The position numbers and the translations under genes were made by a program. The notes below the pieces were generated by a model. It saw only the letters and a program-made list of their open reading frames with translations. It did not search any database and was not told the origin of the DNA. A stretch of 64,000 bases of DNA from Maniola hyperantus. Taxonomy: Eukaryota > Arthropoda > Insecta > Lepidoptera > Nymphalidae. Shown here in pieces: positions 59,501 to 64,000 of this stretch (positions are counted from its first letter, which is position 1; every line of letters begins with the position of its first letter). The stretch spans positions 16,452,720 to 16,516,719 of the forward strand of contig NC_048537.1 of NCBI RefSeq assembly GCF_902806685.2, in the 5' to 3' direction.

Positions 59501-62208
59501 CTACTGCTACGACCGCTTCTCTGTACCCGACGACATCGACGGGCAGGCGCGCGTGGGCCAAGCCGCGCTCAAGTGGCTCTACATACAGAACTGCCTGCAC
59601 GCGGGGGACACCAACGACATGGAGACTGAGGGTGAGTCTAGACCAACAACAATAGCAGATTGTACGACAAGACCATAAAGCGAGCCATTTTATTTGAGAA
59701 GTTTATTTACCCGAGCCGAAGACGAGGGCAGATATTTAAGTCGAGGATAAATTTGTTTTAATACTGAGTTATATTCTGCTTTTCATTTCAATTGAGAGGC
59801 AATATCAAATATTTGAAAAGAGCAACCGCCGAGTTTCTTGCTGGTTCTTCTCGGTAGGAAAGGCATTCGGAACCAGTGGTAGATGCATCTGACTATTCGT
59901 AAGTACTTGCAAAAGTTTATTCGAATAAAAAAGATTTTTATTTTATTTTAAATTATTATTATAATACATGGTGTAGGCGATATCGTTCTGTACAGCAGTG
60001 CAACACCTCGAACAGGTAGGCCACTCAGCTTGTGTTGAGACGTCGGCCCCTCAGACACAAACTTCTCTGGCAAATATCTGAGGTACCAGACGCCCCAACG
60101 CTGATTTTCAGTGACCGCCTTTTATACTACCCACACATAATAAATATTTTAAATACTTACATATAAAAAAATGCGGAACCGGAAGGATTCGAACCTGCGT
60201 CTCTCTGGGAACTCCTTAATATAAGATATCCCGAACGCTCAATTAAACTATCATGTTTTGCTCTAGTGGTCCACAAATGTGCTGAAGAGATACTATACAA
60301 AGATACGCCGCTAAGCATAGCCTGCCTCCTTCGCTCCACTCAGGATTACACGCAAGCTAAGAAGCTGATAGAGGCTCAGCACACGGACGCGGCGGTCAGC
60401 GCTGCGCTTTATGCCACGCTAGTGAAGTGCAACTCACCAGAGTTACGTGATAACGTCTACTTGGCTGAACCGAGGAAGGTAAGGCCTGAAGCAATTAAAT
60501 AAGTAAATAAATAATCTTTATTTGATAAAAATTTACAAGGTATATATAAGTACATAACCCTGGTAGTAGCAATGCAAAGTTCCTGGCCCCCAAACTAGGA
60601 TTCCCTGTGCTATGGGAAGCCAGTCTTTCGCCCGAATATAAATAGGTAGGTAAAATTAATGTAAATAACTTACTTATAAATACATAAACAGATTACAGTT
60701 AACAACTAAACATTAAAACAAATAAGTAGTTTTCTTATTAGATGTAGGTAGATATAAAAGAGAAACAAAAAAAAACATTAATAGTCGATATTCCTGGCCC
60801 CCGAACTAGGATTCCCTGAGCTACGGGAAGCCAGTTGAATATACTTAGTTGTACTTAGAGGATAACAATATAATTTAGTTAATCTAATTCAAAAGATTTC
60901 GTTCATTCCTTCATAGAAGTAGGCAGGTAGCTGTTGAAACTATAGTGCCAGAGGTGAGCGGAGTGACGACTCCACGCACACAAAGTAAATGTGGTAGTAT
61001 ATGCAAAACATTGAGATGCTGGTGGATTGTTTAAGTGTATTTAATTTATTATATTTTTCATTATTTACATTATTTTATTTAGATATGTTATATTCCTGTA
61101 TAGGTATTGCTATGTATACATGCGTAATTTAGTTCCTAGATGAAATAAAAATATATTTTATTCAATTAAACTTTTATAAGTACGTTTGAATCCTATCTAA
61201 CCTAGGTGACCTAAATGTAAAGGACATACAGTACAAATTCATTTAGTTTTCCTCTTCTCAGTTTCTGCCCAGCCTTAAGGGCATGGAGTCAAAAGTTTTA
61301 ACCGATATTTTCGTTATACATTGTGGCTAATTCCTTTGTACACAATCTCTAAACTAAACTAAAATATCACGTCTAAATCTATTGCTATCCCTTTCATAAT
61401 GTTGCTTGCTGAAAAGGAAAGCACTAGATTTAGACCTGTTAATTTAGTTTAGTTTAGAGATTGTGTACTAGAGAATCGGCCCCAGTATGTAACCAGTCGC
61501 TAGCAAAAACGGAAACAGATGTTACTACTGATAATTACTAATAACACACCACAACAAAAAAACGCAAAAATCCTGTGTTTTCTAAAAGTTCACAATATAT
61601 GGCAAATAAAAAATCTTACTGACGCTAGAGGTCAACGAACGTTGCGTGAATAGGCCACTCAAGGTCAATGCCGCGTCGTTGGTGAGGCATTGACCCCGAG
61701 TTTTGCACGTTATACTTTGCGTAATTCTATTATCACTAAAGCTACAAAATAAGGCAAATGGTTTGTGGCAACACAATCTCTAAACTAAACTAAATTAACA
61801 GGTCTACATCTAGTGCTATCCTTTTCTGCAAGCAACATTATGAAAAAGAGATAGCAATAGATTTAGACGTGTCATTTTAGTTTAGTTTAGAGATTGTGTA
61901 CAATAGGAATTAGCCAATAAGTTCCCAAAATCCTTGAACCAAAGTGTTTACAGAACAATTTTTTTAATACATATTTTTGCTTCAGTCTACGGAATCTTTC
62001 ACGCATTTATTTTGTTATAGATGGCATGTATGACGTTGAAACAAAACAACGCGTCGGAGGAACAGATGGCCATCATAAGGCAGTGTATAGACAAGCTGAG
62101 CGGAATGGGGGAAGTGCTACGGATAAGGAAATTGGGGCTCACTGTCAACGGCCTGCTGTTTAACGCGGATGGGGACTATAGGCAGGAGATTATATACCGA
62201 TTAGCAAG
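32591..62208 (+). CDS. NBAS: NBAS (neuroblastoma-amplified sequence homologue), 3' end outside window
   Basis: NBAS is a large peripheral ER protein of the NRZ (Dsl1-type) tethering complex for Golgi-to-ER transport, and is also linked to NMD in vertebrates. 29 exons join in phase: 32591-32662, 32737-32834, 32921-33054, 33830-33963, 35093-35187, 35696-35873, 36901-37056, 37458-37682, 38457-38561, 38640-38726, 39483-39680, 40231-40356, 41522-41645, 42505-42644, 44023-44336, 45533-45845, 46539-46694, 47304-47440, 48069-48266, 49979-50081, 50651-50859, 51230-51342, 52341-52473, 52804-53046, 53456-53570, 53943-54043, 54488-54717, 60267-60478, 62021-62208. About 1,545 codons are visible; full-length relatives exceed 2,000. 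The N-terminal ~430 residues form WD-like blades (VWSPDCSFIVVAYGNGVVSF, VTSPDNSKLVCIHCNGDISV). The middle corresponds to the Sec39 region (LKQFVVPYLKRYENL). Exon 8 uses a GC donor. The exon 27 tail is amplified 28-fold (separate entry). Confidence 0.93.
33272..33698 (+). repeat. dispersed repeat (AGGGTTCCGTA ... CTTGGCCGG type)
   Basis: Starts agggttccgtactttcaaaa, has ctgtctgtctgtctagaaac and ends gactcacacttggccggttt. Copies: 39690-40012 (+), 16210-16370 (-), fragments at 42060-42112 and 45930-46020. Found in many lepidopteran genomes; class uncertain. Confidence 0.65.
34305..34517 (+). mobile_element. Helitron-like element with clean ends
   Basis: TCTAAATATATAAAAGGATT after A; ends gtcgtgagcataagCTAG before T. 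It contains gatctatcaatgcacagctg. Confidence 0.8.
34649..35010. mobile_element. ~360-bp palindromic MITE
   Basis: Second full copy of the 19199-19575 family, attgggtatttgactccaat to aggcaaatacccaat. It ends 83 bp before NBAS exon 5. Confidence 0.8.
35925..36140. repeat. long inverted repeat in NBAS intron 6
   Basis: Two arms of roughly 80 bp (about 35927-36006 and 36058-36140) are near-perfect complements, e.g. aaaaccgacttcgttacaca against tgtgtaatgaagtcggtttt. The loop is about 50 bp. Followed by related repeat text to 36475. Confidence 0.75.
36478..36590. mobile_element. partial MITE, family of 13401-13575
   Basis: gactttgtagaccgttgtctc with gacaaagacaacgctgtacta; both termini have decayed. 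Confidence 0.55.
37716..37890. mobile_element. dispersed repeat family C
   Basis: taaaaccggcatcaatcatt to gtgacattgtagccgtcatt, same family as 22222-22397. It begins 34 bp after the GC donor of NBAS exon 8. Confidence 0.65.
37920..38165 (-). pseudogene. LINE reverse-transcriptase fragment, frameshifted
   Basis: On minus, fragments resembling a GVPQGG box and, in another frame, MYADDVQIYTQV (the ADD catalytic motif) are readable, but stops and frameshifts separate them. Dead jockey-type relic in NBAS intron 8. Confidence 0.65.
39104..39320 (+). mobile_element. Helitron-like element with clean ends
   Basis: TCCATACTAATATTATAAAT after A, ending gtcgtgggcatcatCTAG before T. It has a (gtct)n run and gtttgtc-like core. 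One of the most intact copies. Confidence 0.8.
39442..39456 (+). repeat. C15 homopolymer 26 bp before NBAS exon 11
   Basis: Fifteen C in a row at 39442-39456, upstream of the acceptor ending at 39482. It may act as part of the pyrimidine tract. Homopolymer length is prone to sequencing error. Confidence 0.8.
39690..40012 (+). repeat. dispersed repeat, family of 33272-33698
   Basis: atggttccctaccttaaaag to gcacttgaccggtttttgat; begins only ~10 bp after the exon 11 donor. Confidence 0.65.
40084..40111. repeat. perfect 12-bp hairpin, 4-nt loop
   Basis: agaaatgaggtg and cacctcatttct around the loop acag, in NBAS intron 11. Confidence 0.85.
40389..40750 (+). mobile_element. jockey-type LINE 3' fragment
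   Basis: Near-identical to the 3' third of the LINE at 48799-49620 (gtttataatggggagtgctc, accaacaaattcctaaaaag). Broken frame; begins 33 bp after NBAS exon 12. Confidence 0.75.
41055..41425 (-). mobile_element. LINE reverse-transcriptase C-terminal fragment
   Basis: A 121-codon open frame (41057-41422) ends with AQMFNKIPTEIKNISKINIF, typical of the end of CR1/jockey-type ORF2. It is 5'-truncated. Confidence 0.65.
41655..41880 (+). mobile_element. RTE-like LINE 3' fragment
   Basis: Readable as RRWGPKVLEWRPPTE then TRWTDDIRRVAGGRWIQEAQ, ending in the (gatgat)n tail. Copies: 1421-1610, 51940-52300. Confidence 0.75.
42343..42478. mobile_element. GC-rich palindromic MITE
   Basis: agtacgtgacaggtcgagat at the left, atctcgacctgttgcgtact at the right; cgccccgcacacccgcac core. 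It ends 26 bp before NBAS exon 14. Confidence 0.8.
42746..42964 (+). mobile_element. Helitron-like element
   Basis: ctcttataaatgcgaaagtg to gtcgcgggcatctgCTAG before T, the attcgtccttcaatcacgtc subfamily. Confidence 0.75.
43191..43263 (-). tRNA. tRNA-Phe(GAA)
   Basis: A 73-nt cloverleaf: acceptor stem GCCGAAA/TTTCGGC with discriminator A, D arm GCTC..GAGC, anticodon stem TTAGA/TCTAA with loop CTGAAGA (anticodon GAA), and T arm CCTGG TTCGATC CCTGG. The T stem has one T/T mismatch. I recognise it as close to the usual animal tRNA-Phe sequence. On minus a T10 run follows about 10 nt downstream, a strong polymerase III terminator. It lies antisense in NBAS intron 14. Confidence 0.85.
43611..43814 (+). 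mobile_element. Lep1-type Helitron-like element, intact ends
   Basis: TCTATACTATTTTTATAGAG after A; ends gccggggcgtgtcgCTAG before T. It contains aaattctttcgccagtagaa. Confidence 0.75.
43880..43990 (-). repeat. LINE 3'-tail type repeat
   Basis: Reverse complement of the 19700/59820 family (acttttacaagtacctactt, aagaaactcggaggttgctc). Confidence 0.55.
44430..44862 (-). mobile_element. two tandem Helitron-like copies with (TCAG)n
   Basis: A partial copy (44430-44605) followed by a full one starting CTAGcttatgctcgcgactt at 44610. The second carries a (tcag)n microsatellite at about 44789-44841 and is followed by an inverted piece (tatataaaaggaaaaggtga, 44870-44890). Confidence 0.75.
44905..45365 (+). 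repeat. probable LINE 3' region
   Basis: No frame; ends aataaagaaatttgaattga followed by an A-run, a typical lepidopteran LINE 3' end. Class uncertain. Confidence 0.5.
46115..46475 (+). mobile_element. LINE 3' fragment (CR1/jockey type)
   Basis: A short frame reads ICAKFNEISKKIPGIDIFHD and then ATAFKKKLLSFYG, like the end of ORF2, followed by a 3' UTR and an (aataaa)n-rich tail at 46439-46475. The RNA tail ends 64 bp before NBAS exon 17. Confidence 0.6.
46808..46832 (+). repeat. poly-T tract
   Basis: About 24 consecutive T, in NBAS intron 17. Confidence 0.7.
47105..47275. mobile_element. palindromic MITE (CTCTAAACTAAA arms)
   Basis: caatctctaaactaaaatgg with cgtctaaatctattgctatc, mirrored by agcactagatttagacctgt and ttagtttagttttagagata. 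Relatives: 61319-61485, 61768-61918, fragment 19600-19650. It ends 29 bp before exon 18. Confidence 0.75.
47460..47592. mobile_element. MITE fragment, family of 13401-13575
   Basis: cgacaaaacgtcatataggt, gagacaacgctctacaaagc and tacattcggccgtgtactgt; left arm missing. It begins 20 bp after exon 18. Confidence 0.65.
47912..48058 (-). mobile_element. Helitron-like fragment forming the exon 19 acceptor region
   Basis: cattaggggttgaattttca to tcaccttttccttttatata, the TCAG subfamily, missing its CTAG end. NBAS exon 19 begins at 48069, so the element supplies the pyrimidine-rich stretch before the AG. Confidence 0.75.
48799..49630 (+). mobile_element. 5'-truncated jockey-type LINE with long open frame
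   Basis: A 253-codon open frame (48811-49572) encodes the C-terminal part of reverse transcriptase: GILGVHISSEVQFRDHL, MEYCSHLWAGAPQYQL, TCKLWNQLPSAVFPLDYN, ending GAANVHGRR. It lacks the catalytic domain but is otherwise intact, so insertion is recent. A-run tail at 49621-49634. It lies in NBAS intron 19, in NBAS orientation. Confidence 0.85.
49735..49850 (+). repeat. LINE 3'-tail fragment
   Basis: gtgcggaaaccagcccagag recurs at 50586-50607 and, in reverse, near 38005. (gaa)n tail at 49830-49845. Confidence 0.5.
50280..50489 (+). mobile_element. Helitron-like element with clean ends
   Basis: TCTAAATATGTAAAACGAAA after A, (ctga)n, ending gtcgctaacataagCTAG before T. Confidence 0.75.
51846..52305 (+). 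mobile_element. RTE-like LINE 3' fragment, longest copy
   Basis: An open frame 51947-52234 reads SLCDQIRNEEIRRRTRVTDI then VAKLKWQWAGHIVRKTDRRW and TRWTDDIRRVAGSRWIQTAQ, the C-terminus of RTE-type polyproteins. (gatgat)n tail. It ends ~35 bp before NBAS exon 23. Confidence 0.8.
53205..53428 (-). mobile_element. Helitron-like element before NBAS exon 25
   Basis: tatgttcgcgacttcatcct, ccttaggggttgaattctca, then cagtcagcttttccttttgt. CTAG end degenerate. Ends 28 bp before exon 25. Confidence 0.65.
53608..53795. mobile_element. dispersed repeat family C, third copy
   Basis: agcagggcgattgtctaaaa to aaccgcggtagggccact. Almost identical to 22222-22397. Confidence 0.75.
54285..54448. mobile_element. 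MITE with AAGTCCCGC termini, inverted
   Basis: cgtcccgcaaattgctattg to agcaatttgcgggacttgta. It ends 39 bp before NBAS exon 27. Confidence 0.8.
54557..59646 (+). repeat. 28-copy, 182-bp tandem array containing an NBAS exon tail and its splice donor
   Basis: The unit begins GTACCCCGACC at 54557, runs through 161 nt of coding exon 27 to GAGACTGAGG, the donor GTGAGT, nine further intron bases (ctagaccaa) and a 6-nt filler tgtcca, then repeats every 182 bp up to 59471. The last unit continues into ordinary intron (caacaatagc) after ctagaccaa. Copies look identical except for one three-base site: CGG (type A, 12 copies) or GCA (type B, 16 copies). Each internal junction reads tgtccAG/TACCCC. The exon reading frame is open in each unit if one copy is used; 182 is not a multiple of three. 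Confidence 0.95.
59795..59960 (+). repeat. LINE 3'-tail type repeat
   Basis: gagcaaccgccgagtttctt, aaccagtggtagatgcatct, and a T-rich end. Same family as 19700-19830. Confidence 0.55.
60172..60262 (-). other. tRNA-like / SINE head overlapping NBAS exon 28 acceptor region
   Basis: On minus a possible A box (atagtttaattgagcg) and a good B box (ggttcgaatcc) occur in tRNA-like spacing, followed by a T7 terminator-like run at 60173-60179. The acceptor stem does not close well, so this is more likely a tRNA-derived SINE head or a tRNA pseudogene than a working tRNA. Confidence 0.45.
60500..60900 (+). repeat. duplicated LINE-like 3' sequence
   Basis: cctggcccccaaactaggat .. gggaagccag occurs at 60581-60627 and again at 60792-60836, about 210 bp apart. 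Confidence 0.5.
61319..61485. mobile_element. palindromic MITE (CTCTAAACTAAA arms)
   Basis: gtacacaatctctaaactaa to ttagtttagagattgtgtac; full-length copy. Confidence 0.8.
61765..61920. mobile_element. palindromic MITE, second nearby copy
   Basis: caacacaatctctaaactaa to tttagagattgtgtacaata, with the core inverted relative to the copy at 61319. Confidence 0.8.
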
Positions 62209-62244
62209 GTTAGTGCATTCTGCTTTACTAGCTGGTACTCACGA

Positions 62245-62455
62245 TTTGAGAGTGTTCTGGAGTGGAGACCCCGTACCGGTAAGCGCAGTGTAGGACGACC
62301 CCCCGACCCCCCGCCCGCTGGACCGATGACCTGAAGAAGGTGGTGGGGAGCGGTTGGATGAGGAAGGCGGAGGACCGTGTTTGGTGGCGCGCTCTTTTGG
62401 AAAGGCCTATGTCCAGCAGTGGACGCAAACAGGCTGATGGATTGGATTGTGTTCA
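62245..62455 (+). mobile_element. RTE/LINE-like 3' fragment
   Basis: gtgttctggagtggagaccc, gctggaccgatgacctgaag and ggcctatgtccagcagtgga are the usual words near the 3' end of a second RTE-like lepidopteran family. It begins ~40 bp after NBAS exon 29. Confidence 0.6.
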
Positions 62456-63021
62456 ATAGGGAATGATATACCGAGCACTTACCCTTTGCGCCAGCTGCAG
62501 CATAACACCCTGGGCCCAGGTCTTCTGTGTCGATAACACCCTATTTTTCACATATATATTGTCTTGAAAAGAAAGTGGTCACTGGTTTCAGTTAAATCAC
62601 AATCACAACACATCGATTGAGTCCAGATTCCAGAAATTAATTTGTTTTGCACTGGAACGCGTGCTTATCGATTATTGCAGTCGATCTGAGTGATATGATG
62701 GCGCCGAATCGCCAATCCGAAGAACGCATTGACATGCGTTGCATCGGCGCTAGGGGGCGCTCGACAAACCAACCCAATGAACAATTACGAAAATAAATAT
62801 GAGATAAATTTGCTAGAAAAAATCCTCCAAATTATGTTGACTTTGACATATATCCTGTTCCAGTACGGAACATGCCGCTCGCCTTAAAAGAACGTAGATC
62901 TTTTAACTAACTTTATGACTAAACTAAACAAAACTAATGAACTTAATAATTAAAAATAATAATGGTTAAAACTAAATATATGTTTTAAATTTAATTTTAA
63001 AATAATTTCGGGAAAATTGAA

Positions 63022-64000
63022 TTATTGCTCAGGTAGAGGGCAAATTTTAACGACAGGACGTTTGAAAAGGGGCTTGCCATGTTTCAACGTCACAACTCGC
63101 GTTACACCGTCCGATCCAGGATGAAGGGCGTGAACTCTAGCCAGGCGCCATTGCAAAGGAGGCAAGTTATCGTCACATACGAAGACAAAGATGCCTTCAG
63201 AAATAGGAGGGCCGTTATTATGAAACCATTTGATACGCTGTTGAATATCATGCAAGTATTCGCGGCTCCAACGGTTCCAGAAATGTTGGACAGCTTGCTG
63301 TATCCAACGCCATCGCGTAAGCCTGTTAGGTGGGGCATCTATCAGTAAAGCATCAGGAACGGCTGTAAGAGGTTCCCAGATACAGTTTTCGGCGTAAACA
63401 ACGAAAGTTTTAAGAAATAGACGTTTGGATCTCATACGTGAGGCGGACAATATCCCCATGGAAGACTGAGTTTGCACAGAGCTCGCACACAAATATTTGA
63501 CGCGTTTATGTATTCGTTTGTGAATCGCGTCTCTGCCGAATAGTGTCCAATTTTGATATAAGAAATACTGCACCGTTTTAAAACTGGCATGCACTAGCAT
63601 GTCATCAATTAATGAAGTGATAAATGCTTGTTTCTTTGGTAGAATTAACTGATGTTTCGAGTTGTAGGTGAGTAAAGTTTTATGTAATCGTTCGCCAACA
63701 CGTAAGCATTCATTGTTGTCTAAGAAAGGATTTAAATGTTTTAATATATTGGAAGGACAATTTCCCTCGGAAATATTGATAATTTCATCACGGGAAGTGG
63801 TTATTTGAACAATTTTAATTAGTCGGTTTATAGCAAAGTTAAACTCCTGGATAGATACATGATTGGAACACGAACTTTTATTTCTCTTATATTTAATGTA
63901 AAATCGGAACACAAGTGCCAACTTTTCAAAGGAGGAAAATCTCGAACAGAAATCATAATTATCAGACTGTGTGATTGTCAGTCGTAGCTTTAAGGAAGCG
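63022..64000 (-). pseudogene. Pao/BEL-type LTR retrotransposon pol, internally deleted, running off the window
   Basis: A 299-codon open frame (63022-63921) encodes the end of a Pao-type polyprotein. The N-terminal part resembles the segment before integrase (NPFLDNNECLRVGERLHKTL, then KQAFITSLIDDMLVHASF). The C-terminal part is the typical tail domain (DAPPNRLTRWRWIQQAVQHF, WRLARVHALHPGSDGVTRVV), ending PLPEQ. The integrase catalytic core expected between them is absent, about where the frame changes near 63420-63490, so this copy cannot integrate on its own. An LTR could start just beyond the stop, but I could not identify it. It is antisense to NBAS. Confidence 0.8.

Noticed and set aside
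54474..59600. Repeated 67-codon open frames on the minus strand of the array
   Set aside because: Antisense shadow of the NBAS exon; no family features, and repeated only because the DNA is.
54557..59646. CRISPR-like or protein-repeat array
   Set aside because: There are no short repeats with variable spacers; the whole 182 bp is repeated, and the length is not a multiple of three, so it cannot be a coding tandem repeat.
54393..59655. Series of overlapping 116- to 228-codon open frames on plus across the array
   Set aside because: They are the three frames of the same 182-bp unit; only the first ~54 codons of each match the NBAS exon. The rest (Thr/Arg/Pro-rich) is frameshifted sequence and each ends at the same TGA.

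Overview
The window is a piece of an AT-rich animal nuclear genome, almost certainly from a moth or butterfly. Genes are broken into short exons with GT-AG introns, with no operons. Introns are packed with short element families I know from Lepidoptera: Helitron-like elements ending in CTAG, tRNA-derived SINEs, palindromic MITEs, and 3' fragments of jockey/CR1- and RTE-like LINEs. No bacterial, CRISPR or viral gene system was seen.

Gene layout, left to right. (1) csn2/alien, COP9 signalosome subunit 2, minus, 465-7067, last exon outside the window. (2) RnrS, ribonucleotide reductase small subunit, plus, 8071-12551, complete in six exons. (3) Ribophorin II/OST delta (Rpn2), minus, 14364-22869, complete in ten exons. 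(4) ATP synthase subunit g, plus, 24215-24651. (5) mRpS29/DAP3, minus, 25274-29431, complete in eight exons. (6) uri, prefoldin-like URI1, minus, 29919-32348. (7) NBAS, plus, from 32591 to beyond the right edge; 29 exons and about 1,545 codons are visible. A tRNA-Phe(GAA) gene lies inside an NBAS intron at 43191-43263. Exon joins were checked by reading phase from start to stop or window edge. Three pairs are head to head (csn2/RnrS, Rpn2/ATPsynG, uri/NBAS), so three intergenic gaps are likely shared promoters. The csn2/RnrS gap carries two good E2F-type sites, fitting S-phase control of RnrS.

The most unusual structure is at 54557-59646. A 182-bp unit, made of the last 161 nt of an NBAS coding exon, its 5' splice site and 15 nt of intron, plus a 6-nt filler, is repeated head to tail 28 times with almost no divergence. 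Every copy keeps the splice donor and gains a possible AG acceptor. Two versions of the unit differ by three adjacent bases and are arranged in blocks. Only one copy can be in the mRNA without a premature stop. It is either a recent exon-derived satellite with consequences for splicing of NBAS (a Golgi-ER tethering and NMD-linked protein) or an assembly artefact; long reads would decide.

Smaller points of interest are transposon sequence forming splice-site surroundings (NBAS exon 19 acceptor, csn2 exon 2 donor), a GC-AG intron in NBAS, a LINE nested inside a Helitron-like element with a target duplication, a non-autonomous hAT element with an 8-bp target duplication in the Rpn2/ATPsynG promoter gap, several perfect hairpins, and a Pao-type retrotransposon at the right edge lacking its integrase core.
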